Source: Medicago truncatula (Eukaryota > Streptophyta > Magnoliopsida > Fabales > Fabaceae). From it: 64,000 nucleotides of DNA. Location of the stretch: the NCBI RefSeq assembly GCF_003473485.1, contig NC_053049.1, forward strand, positions 15,500,001-15,564,000. Reading direction: 5' to 3'. Shown one piece after another: positions 46,174 through 57,602 of the stretch. The notes below the pieces were generated by a model, which had not been told where the DNA came from, did not search any database, and saw only the letters and a program-made list of their open reading frames with translations. How positions within the stretch are numbered: position 1 is the stretch's first letter; the number at the start of each line of letters is the position of its first letter. The position numbers were made by a program, and so were the translations under genes.

Positions 46174-46231
46174 TTGAGGAGAACACAAATGCTAATATAC
46201 TATTGTAGTCACTAATGTGATGAATATTTAG

Positions 46232-46290
46232 TCACTAATGCATAATAATATGTAAGGTTCGGGATTCGAACCCCGTCCACCATAAGAAAA
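46232..46290 (+). repeat. tRNA-derived short repeat, 5'-truncated
   Basis: Linker AATGCATAATAATATGTAAGG, B-box GGGATTCGAACCCCG and an A-rich tail. The A-box is lost. Confidence 0.55.
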
Positions 46291-46419
46291 TAAAATATTG
46301 TAACAAATTATACTTATCTTGCTAAAAAAAACAAATTATTCTTATCTTTTTCAATGACACCAACAATATAGCAAATATAATATAAATTCTTATACTCAGT
46401 CAGTCGTTGGCTTGGCATT

Positions 46420-46735
46420 TCTTTTGTTTGTCCAGGATCGGTTAATGATCACTATCTTCAGTTTATTAATTTAGCGGGTGTACCACGATCTTCTTATTTA
46501 TATCTTAAGGTTATTTGGCTTGTTTTTGCTTGTGCTATTTGGAGGGAAAGTAACAACCGTGTCTTCAAAAATACTGTAATCGATCCTAACACTATTTTGG
46601 AAAATGTGAAGCTGAACTCCTTTTTATGGTTATCATCGAACCATGCTTCTATTGCTTTTGTTTTTCACGATTGATGGAGACACCCACTCCTTTGTATGGG
46701 TGTCATGTAATTTTCATTGTTTTTTTTTTTTTTTT
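46420..46735 (+). mobile_element. LINE (L1-type) 3' fragment
   Basis: Plus-strand translation gives PGSVNDHYLQFINLAG, YLKVIWLVFACAIWRESNN and a WRHPLLCMGV end, the C-terminal region of plant L1-type ORF2 proteins (the zf-RVT stretch). A T-rich tail follows. It is 5'-truncated, as expected for LINE insertion, and decayed by stops near the end. Confidence 0.65.
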
Positions 46736-47750
46736 GCGCCAGCAAACTCTTTTAGGTGCCTTGTCTATGTAACAGATATTATGTGATTCATCACTTTTAG
46801 CACATATTGTTCGGGGTGAATCACTCTTCGTTTGAGAAATATATTCCATTTTAATTTGTTCAAAAAATATAAATTTTTATTATTTTAAATGACATTAAAA
46901 ATATAATATTTTTATATATAAATTATTTAGGGTACAATTGGAAGTGAAACAGTCAGCTTTACACCAGCTGAGCCTGACTTTATGTGATACAACTGAAGAG
47001 AAAACTAGCAATGGTTTAATTGATGGACCTCATTTTTTTTTTTTGGTAGATCAAATAGACCTCGTTTCACAAAGACATATTGTATTTGATTTGAATGTTA
47101 GTTTATTTGTCTGTAAAAAAAAATATGAAAATTGAGAAAGGAACATCTATTTTGTTTCATCGTCGTAATTCAAAGATTAAAAAAAGATGTTATGCTCGTA
47201 AAAGAATTATTAGACTCGTCTTAGTTTATGAGAAAAACATTAATAACCAATTTAGTCTCTTACAAATATATCTCTTGATATTGTTTTTTCAGGAGACACT
47301 CTTATCAATTGTTCTCATTGTAAGAATAGTAGTTTGTTGAGTAGGGATTGTGTTTAGGTACTTTTGAAGAGAGTTGTGTTTGTTTCTTGGTCTTCTTGTC
47401 TATGCTCTTTAGGGTAATAGACTTGGTTTATTTTCTCTCAAGTTTGGCTCTTTAGATGGAGGTTTTTAGGTCGGCCTTAATTTAGGTTGGTGGGGGATAT
47501 TTGTTTGTTCGTTTCTTTTTTTTTCTTTTCTTTCTGGAACTTTAGAATTTGTGTGCTCTTGACTCGTATATAAATATATTATCATTAAAAAAAAGTATTT
47601 TAAAAATATAAATACAACTTTTATTTCATAAGAAAATATATAGGGAACTTTAGTTGTTATCATCTTTTGTTTATTCATTTACATGCTATGAGTAAAAATT
47701 CGTAAAAAATAGTGTTAATAGATAAGGAAAAAAAATGCCAATCATGCATA
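46736..47750. other. Spacer with low-complexity tracts
   Basis: AT-rich. T-rich and A-rich runs near 47035 and 47585 may be retroelement tails, but no element body was recognised. Confidence 0.35.
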
Positions 47751-47760
47751 TATTAATTAA

Positions 47761-48311
47761 GCATGGCAACAAAATCCTTATCCATGGGTACCCGCCCAAA
47801 CCAACCTCGATTTGACGGGTTTTCTCTGATTTGACTGGGTTTGGGTATGTGTTTGAGTTTTTCCCGATTTCAAAATACGGGTACGGGACGGGTAAATGAG
47901 ATATATGTATCCACCTCGAACTCATACTCAAACCGTACCCGAATGTAGAAAATTCATATATTAATTAGGTATGAGTTTGATAATTGTCATGATATAAGAA
48001 CTTTCATTGATAGTTAAAGGAGCAACCGAATTATTCGGTAAGGAGATGTTAAAATGAGCACAAATTGTTGGATAATGCATTACAACGTTACCATTGAAGC
48101 TTAAAAAAAAACTTTTTTTTCACTAAAAAAAATTGATTCACTGCGGGGACGGGGATGGGGCGGGAATACCCGAACCCATTGGGGACGGGGATAAGATTCA
48201 ATTTCTCATCCCCATTGAATATGGGTAGGGTAACAGGTAAGTATATGGGAGTCGGGGATGGTGATGGGGAAGGCGAAACCTATCCCCACCCCGCCCCAAT
48301 GTCATGTCTAA
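47761..48311. mobile_element. Probable hAT-like MITE rich in GGGGACGGGG modules
   Basis: The ends contain CATGGCA (left) and, reverse-complemented, CATGACA (right). Between them lie left-side GGGTACCCGCCC and right-side CCCCGCCCC modules in inverted layout. Exact TATTAATTAA flanks both sides (47751-47760 and 48312-48321), though AT-rich repeats are weak evidence. The composition is very different from the surrounding AT-rich DNA. Confidence 0.5.
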
Positions 48312-48949
48312 TATTAATTAATTAACTATTATTGAATAAAGAATATTGTCCTCCTTTTGATCATTTTTTTTCGCAATCAAATAATTTTTAATTAAGAGAA
48401 ATTATTTAAAAACACACTTTATTTCCGTCCTTTTCTTTTCTTTTAGGAGTCTATGCTTCCAAACACAAGGACATATAGGTGAAAGCTAACTCATTGAGAT
48501 AGGGGATGGATAATTCAACTTATTTTAGGTGAAGGTTAAGCAGCTGGAATAGGCCCAATGTTCAAATTTTGACTTACAGAAAAAACTAACATAATGATTA
48601 ATAATATATTAACTTTGTCATTTAAAAAGAAACTCAATGAGACTAAGACTACTTTTCCCTGATTAATTTTTCTCAGGTGATAAAATTTGCTTTTATTTGA
48701 AGGAAAAAAAAAAGAAGAAGTTGTTTTTAGTTTGTTCATGAACTAAATTCGATAGTTTTTTTTTTTATAGACTATTATGGATGTTCACTCTAAAAACTAC
48801 TACAACATCATATATGGGTCTAATTCATATATGGAGTCGGCTACCTGAATCAAATTACGTCGTAATGTTTTATCATAACAACATATATGAATCTAACTCA
48901 TTAATCTTTAAATCTTTTCTAATAATTTTCTTATAGTATTTTTAAGAGC
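48312..48949. other. Spacer
   Basis: AT-rich, with no recognisable gene. Confidence 0.35.
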
Positions 48950-49512
48950 CAAATACCATTTATGGTCTTTTAAGTTATATGATTATAACAAGTTAGTCCT
49001 TTAAATTTTTTTAGTTATAAATTTGTCCTTTAAGTCATAAAATATTTGCACCATTATTCTAATTTCATCAAACTCAATCAAACAATGTTTATGTGGATGT
49101 TTAATGTTAAGTTGGTTTGTCTAAATTTGCTCTCGAAACTAGAGCTCATAGGTGTGTTATTCGGTCTTGATTCAAAACAAAATTGATCGATTACTTGATT
49201 TATAATATTGTTGATCAAATATTTATATGTAATATTAGGTTTGAAATTCAAAAACAAGAAGAAGAAAATGTGTGTAAGTAATCATGTTTGATGTCATAAG
49301 CATTTTTGGACCTACCATCTTAATATTAAATGATCTATAAGCACTTTTTGACGAAGTTGACTGAAAAGAGGGATGATAGTGTAAGTATTCTATGACTTTA
49401 AGGAACAATATGTAACAAAAAATAACTTAAAGGACCAATTGGTAACAAAAAAAAAACTTAAAGGGCTAATTTGTTATAAACATATAACTTAAAGGACCAC
49501 GAGAGATATTTT
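48950..49512. mobile_element. Foldback MITE
   Basis: The left arm has TATGGTCTTTTAAGTTATATG; the right arm reverse-complements to TGGTCCTTTAAGTTATATG. Further mirrored modules (TTAGTCCTTTAA, TTAAAGGACCAATTGGTAAC) occur inside. No coding content. Confidence 0.6.
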
Positions 49513-50365
49513 ATATATTCTTATTATCCTTTGTGAAACCATTTTGAGCCTCCAGATGAAAAATTTATTTCTTTTTTAGTGACGAATTATGTCACAGTCC
49601 TGCACGTACATGAACCCTATTTGATTTCACTTGGAGTTAGATAGGTATTATTATAACTGCACATGTTTTGAAACTAAGTTTGGGGTTGCTCTTTCGAATT
49701 AACAACATTTTAAGTTTGGGGTAGGATAACATTAGAACACCTTTGTCAGAAAAAGAAAAAAATGTAGATGACTATGGATCTACACAAAAAAAAAATAGAA
49801 AAAGAAAAAAAATCAAGAGCCAAAAAAATGGTCTCTTAAAAAATAGTATGTTTCTGTCAAATAAAAGACAAATAGTTCTACTATTTTACCCATCTTGTTT
49901 GAACCAAGGAAGGAAGGATGGCAGTGCGGTAATGTTTAGTAGGAATCTATAAGTTATTAAACTAATTCCGAGTTTCTTTGTTAGCCTACTTTCCCAAATT
50001 ATATTCTCCGTTAACCTAAGACAAGTTATAACCCTCAAAGTCCTCTAAGTGTGTAAATAATCTGATTTTGACCGTTTGTTTAGAATTGTTTCAAATTTAT
50101 AGCAAGATACATTTATGTGATGACTGAAGTGGACAAATGTCGCGACCAGCCCTAGTGGCTTTAGAAGATACATACGTGTATCATGGAAAAGAGTATGGTT
50201 GTGAACATGGGTTACTTTTACCAAGCCAGACCCGCTTGAATGTATTGTGGTAAGTTAGTTGTTGCTCTGCTATAAATATGATAGGTGATGTCCTAAGCAC
50301 AACTCCAATAAATGTATGTTTTTCCTGAAAAAATGCAAAGAATACAATATGTTTTTCTTTCGTTA
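49513..50365. other. Spacer
   Basis: AT-rich, with two occurrences of TTAAGTTTGGGGT-type sequence (near 49678 and 49710), resembling the LTR-edge motif at 50380. No gene. Confidence 0.35.
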
Positions 50366-50850
50366 CTTGAGGACAAGCAACATTTAAGTTTGGGGTTGTG
50401 ACGATAGGTCATCTTACATTATTCTTAGCATGTGTTTCAGTCAATTTCAGTAGGTTTTAGCAGCAAAAAGGAGGAGTATTAGAACGATTGCCTATGATTT
50501 CGGGACTTTTGTTATGTTTTCTATATTTGAGTCTGTAATTCTAGTTTTCCCAAAACATAGCAATTTTAGGGGTTTTTGAAGTAATTCACGAAGAAATCAT
50601 GCAAATCGGCAAATCAAGAACATCTGAAGAATTGTCAAGACTTTGGGAAGACAAAGAATGAAGATTCAAGAGGCCTCAGGAGACTTTACATAGGGAGGAA
50701 TTCTGTTCCCAAGTTCCGAGGCAAGTTATTTGAAGACGAAGACCTAAAAACGATGAAGATCAGAGAAATTGGGCCTGAAAGCACACAAGCATGCCCTAGG
50801 GCATGACGAATAAGTGAAACACAATGCTCGGGTAAAACCCAAAACAAACA
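50366..50850 (+). mobile_element. Gypsy-type (Athila/Tat-like) LTR-edge fossil, possible
   Basis: ACTTGAGGACAAGCAACATT followed by TAAGTTTGGGGTTGTGACGA resembles the polypurine tract and LTR start of plant Athila/Tat-lineage Gypsy elements. No coding region remains nearby. Broken remnant; family assignment is tentative. Confidence 0.4.
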
Positions 50851-51289
50851 CAACTATATTGGCCTATAAATCATCTGCCATCACATAAGCGATTCAAGAT
50901 CCATCAACTCCCTGCAAAATAACAGCAAGTTATAATCGTCATTTCGAGCTAAACCATCTTAAACATATCCATTAGAACAAGGCATCGTGACATAAATCAA
51001 ATCATCACATCCTGAAATCGTACCTTCAAACAACAACCAATATGTCAAGTTCAATCACGAAGGATTGAGATGGATTTAAGACCATTCCCAATTACTCTGA
51101 CATAGTGGAAGTAAACCCATAATCTTTGAATCGTGCAGATCTCATCAAATTTTCTTAGAATAAGAAAACCAAAGCAAGATGAGAACACCAGTCAGACGAA
51201 CCGAGAAAAGTGGTTGATAGAACCTGACGCAAATCTCATATTAGAAAAGATTTGAGTCCAAAACAAGATGATACCATGTTGTTAAAATG

Positions 51290-52110
51290 GGTTTTAGTTC
51301 TCTATATTTTTTATGATAACAAAGTATGAAAGAACAATTGTGTGCTCAAATGTATGTTCAAGTGTACAAGACCAAGGAATTAAATTTTAACTTCAAAGTC
51401 AAGATATAGGTTCCAATACAGTAAGATTTGGACACAAAGGAAAGCATCATGATACTCAAAAAAAGTTCCAAAGACTTAGAAGATGATATGAAGAAAGGTT
51501 AAAAAAGTCAAAGATCTAATCAGAAGATGCATTAAGCCTTACTTTGATGGAAGCAAGTTCTGATGGACACATCAATAGTTAACAGTCTGAAGATGCTCTA
51601 ACTAGTTTTGTCTTCTTATGATGGATGTCACTATCAAGTTCTAATCACTGTTTGTTGTCTTCTTATTACATGCAGAAACACACAAAGAACATCAAAGGCA
51701 TGTAGAATGCAACAAATCATTCCTAATGAAGCAAATGGTCCCTCTAGTACCATTAAACGAGATTATCCATTAGAAGCAAACTAGTTCAAATCTGATCAAT
51801 CTTCTAAAGGGAGATTATGATGCGCTACCATACTTCAAACAATGACTCTCTCATTCTCTTCTATAGTTCATGTAATTTAACATGTGACAAAAACTCTATC
51901 AATTTTACAAGAGCTTAAACACTAAGATATGCTCTATCCATTAGAATTTCTCAACTATCAGATTTCACTTAAGCTTATTGTAGTTTATCGCTTTGTTTGT
52001 AAAAAAGTGTAAACACATACAAACTTATTTGTAAAACTCTTATACGTTTGTATCTAAGTAACTATATTCTTGTGTGATTATAGAGGATATACCTTGAAAA
52101 TACAAGTTTG
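51290..52110 (+). mobile_element. Possible Copia (Sirevirus-like) LTR fossil
   Basis: The stretch with GTTCTGATGG, CAGTCTGAAGATGC, CAGAAGATGC and GGAAGCAAGTTCTGATGG resembles LTRs of legume SIRE-like Copia elements as I remember them. No second LTR and no coding domain are visible, so it is a solo or partial relic at best. Confidence 0.35.
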
Positions 52111-52579
52111 AATCTTGGGTGAAAGTGGTGGTGGTGGGTGGCAAACTAAGTTTAGGTTAGAGAGAGGAGAGATGTCGAAGATAGAGAAAGGAGCACAAGA
52201 CTTTGTCAATTAAAAAAATATCCTTAAATTATAATCGACATATAATCACTACAAGAATGTATAGAATTTGCGTGGGACAAATTTCCATGCAAAAATTAAA
52301 TTGATGGCTCTTTTGTGTGATCCGAAAGCGTGTAATTAGGCAAAGGAATAATGTCCAAGATGAAGATTGACAATAATCAATAATGTCCAAAGTGAAGATT
52401 GAACAATCTTCAATGAAAAATAAAACTTAAAATGTAAGAAAATATAATCTAAATGACTAAAAAGAAACATTTAATGTCAAATTTATAAGATATTAGGTAG
52501 TTAAAACCATAATTTAGGCATAATATGGGATCAAAACTTCTTCAAATAGAAGTTTAATTCAAAGCTTTTGCTGACAAAT
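52111..52579. other. Spacer downstream of RPS19
   Basis: The part next to 52580 is the likely RPS19 3' UTR (minus strand). The remainder has no recognised feature. Confidence 0.4.
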
Positions 52580-55477
52580 CAAGGTGCAACTAGAATCCGT
52601 CCAGCCACTTGGTCGAGATCCCTCCGGCCACTGGATGTAATTTTCCTGCCACTGAGATATAAAAATGTATTTTAGATGAATCCTCCAAGTGTTTACATTA
52701 AGATAGTAACAAGTGTTTACATTAAGATAGTAATATGATGAAAAAAGAAAAACAATAACCTAAGATTAAAATCAATAATTTCACCATCATAGCAATACTA
52801 ATAATTAGAGTAACTATTCAAACCAAGGTCACAGCAGCTTTGCCATCCTTGATATTCAAAAATATTGCAGTTGTAAAGACATCAAAATCTTTGATGCAAA
52901 TTAAGTTTGCATCTTTTTTGGGTTTAGTCGTTTTAAACTTGCTACAGACAATACTGTACAGTATAAGCTCAAGTAGATTTAGAGCTGATTGGATAACACT
53001 ACAGCTTATTTGCAACTTATAGCACAAGTGCATATCATGATGAGCGCTTATGTATAAGATTGCATAACAAACAGTATTTTTTTTAAAATCTTCATAAAAA
53101 AAGGAGCATATCTTTTAAGTATGAAGACTAGATTTTAGAACTTTCACAATAAGCAGTTGAGAGAAATAGTACTAGGCCTGTGATAATAATTTAACTCAAA
53201 TCCTATCTATCATTCTATAAAAGATATATCTTTACAGAAAAAAACAACAACAACTACCAAACAACGCTACCTTTAATTTTAAAGTGGCTTTTATTGCCAT
53301 ATAGTAAGCTAAGATAAACGGAGCTGAGTAAGGGAAAAGAGTTATACCCCTTGGTATCCATCTCGATGAGGTTCATGTTCTCCAACTGTTGAAGAATGTG
53401 ACGAGCAATAGCACCACTGCTCTTGCAGAAATGGGGAGGACGACTTCCATTCCTCTGACTCCCACCGTAAATCCTCTGGAATGAACCAACACCAAGACCG
53501 CCTCTTACGTAGATTTTCCTTGCCATGGAAGCTGAAATAAAGAACAATCTAAGTATAAAAAATAAATCATTGCAAAATTACCAGCAGCAACAAAATATCC
53601 AAGAATTAGAAGTATCATGTTTAAGTAAATTTACAGCAAAAACTCATAAGTGAAATAAATCTCACCAGCTCTAACATAATACCAATCAGGATCATAGGGA
53701 GCCAATTCTTTGAATTTTGCAGTTTTGACAAGATCAGTCCACTCAGGCAGCTCCAACTATTTAGAATCAAAAGAATAAAATTCAAATTAAAATGTAGACA
53801 AAACTATTCATGAACTTGTTAAATCAAATAACAAAACCGAATAAGAGACGACCAATGCAGATGCATGCAATGTGGCTGCAAGCAGCCAGCCCCATTTGGA
53901 CTCTTCAATCAACATCAAACGGTACAGATGTCATCGCAAATTTAGTTTTTTTTTTTTTTTTTTTAAATCTGAAATTTTGCGCTCAAAATCTGATAAGGCT
54001 GTCATGTGTACACACAATGGAACATGCTAGCTTTTCAAAATCCACAGCACGGAAAACCAACTCAATTCCCAAAATCATGTGGACAAACATAGTTTGGATA
54101 AATACTTGCATACATTTTTTAACAAAAACAATTTTTCTCCAAAAACAATCCAAAAAACAAGCATTGAATTGTCAGTGAAATAACCACAAAAGGCATATAT
54201 GTCATACAACACCTTTAAAAACTCTATGTATTTTCTTTTCTATAGTCAATGGCATGTTTGGTTTAAATTTTGTTCATAGGGGGAAATAACATTTCTTTTT
54301 CAAAAGCACTATTAGTATGATGCAATAAAAAACTAATAATTTCCTTGAAATAATCTAATCCAAACATGCACAAAGGGCCTTTTAGATAAACAACTTATTT
54401 GAAGCTTATAGCACAAGCGCGTATCATGATGAGAACTTATCTATAAGTTTGCATAAGTTATTTGTACAGCAAAAGATAACGTATCGTTAAATTATTTTTG
54501 TAAATGTTATAAGTTGTTTCTATAAGCTATATTGGAGAACTTCTGAAAATAAGTTTAAAAAAACTTGGAAAATTGTCAAAACCTGTTTTCAGAAATTCTC
54601 CAAAAAGTCTCATAAAACTTATGGCAGTAGATAAACTCAAATAAGCCAATCCAAACAGGTCCTAAACCTATAAAACTAGTTGAAGATAGAATCCAGAAAT
54701 CTTCACATCCAAGAATAATTGATTAATCAATTTATTAAACTTTTTGTTGGTGTAAAACACACATGACTCAAACTAATTGGTAATGAAACAATAACAAATC
54801 CTAAACCACAACAATAAACTATGAACTCAACTAAAAAATCCAAAGGGGTCATGGAAAAGGGTAAATATTATAAAAAAAAAAAAAATTGATTATTAATAAT
54901 TCCAAAAACAAGCATTAAACTGTAAGTGAAATAACCATAAAAGGCATCATTGCCTAGTATACAACACCTTAAAAAACTGTCTGTATTTTCGATAATCAAT
55001 GGCATGTTTGGTTCATATTTTTTTTCATACGGGAAATTAACATTTCATTTTCAAAAGCACTAGTAATACCTGTTATAAAAAACTGATTAATTCCTTAAAA
55101 TAAGCTAATCCAAACATACATTAAACCTACAACACTAGTTGATGATAGAAACCAGAAATCTTCACATCCAACACTAACTGATGATAGAACCAGAACAAAT
55201 CCTAAACAACAACAATATCTAACCATTTGATTCAGCTACAGAACACAATAACTAACTATAAACCCAACTAAAAAAAACCAAAAAAGGGGTTAATATCGTA
55301 AAAAAGTAAAAACCCATTTCACAAAAACAGAAAAATTGATGGGTTTCAAATAAATTTCAAATCTTTGCAACAAAAAAAAATAAAAAATCATACCTTGCCA
55401 GATCGCTTGAGGTGAGCTGAGTAAGCATTGACAAATTCGCGAGGTGAAACATCCTTCACAGTCTTTGAAGAAGCCAT
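52580..55477 (-). CDS. RPS19: 40S ribosomal protein S19 (eS19)
   Basis: Component of the cytosolic small ribosomal subunit head, needed for 18S rRNA maturation. Minus-strand exons: 55394-55477, 53666-53756, 53348-53531, 52580-52652. They sum to 432 nt and encode 143 aa, the usual plant length. Key stretches: [79 protein letters not shown], and the last exon [19 protein letters not shown] ending LVAP. Phases agree at every junction (G|CT and GG|T split codons). The final exon is only 73 bases and lies about 700 bases from exon 3, so it is easily missed. Intron 1 (1.6 kb) carries an internal duplication and a MITE. Upstream, the minus strand has AAACCCTAG (telo-box-like) in the leader or promoter, as in many plant ribosomal protein genes. 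Confidence 0.95.
54166..55130. repeat. Intronic duplication within RPS19 intron 1
   Basis: 54166-54370 and 54925-55130 are similar in order and orientation. Both contain ATAACCA(C/T)AAAAGGCAT, ACAACACCTT, CAATGGCATGTTTGGTT, ATTTTCAAAAGCACTA and TCTAATCCAAACAT-like ends. The gap between the copies holds a MITE. Confidence 0.75.
54372..54664. mobile_element. MITE in RPS19 intron 1
   Basis: Left GGGCCTTTTAGATAAACAAC and right (reverse-complemented) AGGACCTGTTTGGATTGGC are weak inverted ends. The interior AGCTTATAGCACAAGCGC, CATGATGAGAACTTATCTAT is a dispersed legume motif that also occurs near 52990-53055 in intron 3. No target duplication was seen. Confidence 0.45.
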
Positions 55478-55540
55478 GGCTAATGGTGATGTTTTCGCCG
55501 TTACGCGGAGAGTGAACAAACGAACGCAATGCCAACTAGG

Positions 55541-55549
55541 GTTTCACTC
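55541..55549 (-). promoter_or_regulatory. Telo-box-like AAACCCTAG upstream of RPS19
   Basis: The minus strand reads GTGAAACCCTAGTTGG about 65 bases before the ATG. AAACCCTA motifs are common near the start sites of plant ribosomal protein genes and contribute to their coordinated expression in growing cells. Confidence 0.6.
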
Positions 55550-55605
55550 TCATATGTTCTTAAAATTTGTTACAGGTTCATTATAAATAATCGATTTTAT
55601 TTTTT

Positions 55606-56352
55606 AGCTTAATAGCAGTTTTAGCCCCATAACTTTTCTCAAAGTTGTGATTTTGCCCCCTAAGAAAAAAAAAACAACAAAATCACCCCTAAGTTTTGCT
55701 CCTATGACAGTTTTGGCATCCAAGACCAATTTTGACTCGGTCTACCTGACGTGGCAGGCAAAAGTTATTATGCATAATATGTTTCCTTATGCACCCTGCA
55801 TAAACACTTCACAAGCATCAGATCTAGTGTACACGTGTAATAATCTTAGGTTTCTCAAACTACACCAAATCAAGAATATAGGAAAGTATATCTTCATTTT
55901 GACAAAAAAAAAAAAAAAAAACCTCTCACTAAAAATGCTTTGCTCACTTCTCTCTCTAGGACATTCAAACCAGCGCCACCTTATATCTTCTTCTCTGGCG
56001 AGAATTGCTTGGCGCGGTGGCCGGTGGTAGCACCACCGCGTCGGAACTCAAAACTCCGCCATTTCAAAAACAAATTATATATTCAACAATCCTTTTCTTC
56101 CTACTTCTCATTTTCGATTTTTTTTATTCAAAGACAAACAGTAAACAAGCGTAGATCTAAGGATTAAGATATGAACATAAAAACTTTCTACCTCCTTCAC
56201 TTTGATCAGTTCGATTCTTGATGGATCGAAACAGTGTTTGAGCATAGTGATTTTGGTGGCTTTGTAGTGAAAACTCAAAAAATCAATTGTTGAAAAATGA
56301 ATTTACTATTCAAGAAGAAGACACCGTCGGGGCGAAAACCTGCTATTAAGCC
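55606..56352. mobile_element. TIR element, probably MULE-type MITE
   Basis: The left end AGCTTAATAGCAGTTTTAGC and the reverse-complemented right end GGCTTAATAGCAGGTTTTCG are inverted copies. Flanks are T-rich 9-mers that match 8 of 9, which is weak evidence. The interior contains GC-richer sequence (55970-56060) without a convincing gene. Confidence 0.55.
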
Positions 56353-56433
56353 TTTTTTTTTAATGTAATAACTTATGTCGTTGACACATCAGCTTTGGCT
56401 GAAAAACACCAGTAAATGACCAAAATAACCCTT

Positions 56434-56496
56434 CGGCAGTTAACTGCCGCGAAAGTTTGCCAAAATTCAGTTTTATCCATCGGCAGTTAACTCCCG
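56434..56496. repeat. Paired palindromes CGGCAGTTAACTGCCG
   Basis: A perfect 16-base palindrome at 56434-56449 is followed 47 bases later by a copy with one mismatch (CGGCAGTTAACTCCCG, 56481-56496). Each is followed by a similar CGCGAAA/CGCGGAAA sequence, so this is a 47-base direct repeat as well. Confidence 0.75.
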
Positions 56497-56599
56497 CGGA
56501 AACTTTAAACCATTAGATTTAGCATGGAAAAGTCAAAGAGTTTCCCACCATAAAAAAGCTTATTTAAACCATTGGATCAAGTAGAGAACATATTTTTAT

Positions 56600-57602
56600 C
56601 ATACTTTTTCAACACCAGATCTTTTTTCATATTATGTTCGACCTTTTTTTCTCTCTTCTTCATGCCCCACTCACTAATCACCACCAATTGTCTCAACTCT
56701 CTTTTTGTCTCTCCATCTTGTGAGACAATAATATGGGTTCTTTTCTTAAAAGTTTCGGGAAGCTTTCAAAGACAAAAGGTCAATAAGTGCTTCTCTCCAA
56801 AACAAACTGAGGGGTCTCCTTCTAGTTTAAACACATTCAATAAGTTCCATTTCCGAAATAATCACTAATGTATCCATGTCAGCTCACAACTCAAAGTTAT
56901 CAGCTAGCTCTTCTATAACAGAATTTACCATTCTTAAAGCTTTCAATGTTTCAATCCACCCCCCTAGAAGCATGCTGGTCAAAGAAGTCCTCTGGAGTCC
57001 TCCAATTCATTCTTGGATTAAAGGGAATTGTGTTGGTGCCTTTGCCTCTGGGAAAGCTGCCTGTGGTGGTATCTTTAGAAATAGACTTGGTCAATTTTTG
57101 GGATGTTTTGCTGAAGGTTTGTCTTATGGAAACTCTCTTTTTGCTGAGCTTTGTGGTGCCATGAGATCTATAGAGTTTGCTCAATCTAAGAGTTGGAACA
57201 ATTTCTGGCTGGAAACAGATTCTATGCTAGTGGTGCAAGCTTTCAAGAATTCTGCAATTGTGCCTTGGCAGGTTCGAAACAGGTGGAACAACTGTCAAAT
57301 TATTATTTCCAACATGAATTTCCTTGCTTCACATATATACAGAGAAGGGAACTCATGTGCTGATGTTTTAGCCAATATAGGTTTAACATTGGATACATAT
57401 GTATATTATTACTCTTTACCTTTGCAAGTAAGGAGTGATTATGTTAAAAATAGGCTTGGGTGGCCTAGTTTTAGGTTTAATCACTCTTGAAAGGGTTTTT
57501 GGTATAGTCCCCCCTTTCCTTTTGTACCAATCTTTTTTTGGCTAATATATTTTAGGAGAGTGAGCTACATGCTTCTCTTCTAGTTTAAAAAAAAAAAAAA
57601 AA
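56600..57602 (+). mobile_element. 5'-truncated LINE with RNase H domain and A-tail
   Basis: The frame 56876-57490 encodes 204 aa resembling the RNase H (RVT_3) C terminus of plant L1-type ORF2. It has a HPPRSMLVKEVLWSPP linker, CGGIFRNRLGQFLGCFAEGL, the acidic-site region FAELCGAMRSIEFA, LETDSMLVVQAF and HIYREGNSCADVLANIGL. A short 3' UTR and a 17-base A-run (57585-57602) follow. The reverse transcriptase is absent (5' truncation). Upstream sequence (about 56740-56870) also looks ORF2-like but is out of frame. No target duplication was established. Confidence 0.75.

Noticed and set aside
52818-53033. 71-codon minus-strand frame between RPS19 exons 3 and 4
   Set aside because: It lies within intron 3; the true last exon is at 52580-52652 by phase and protein match.
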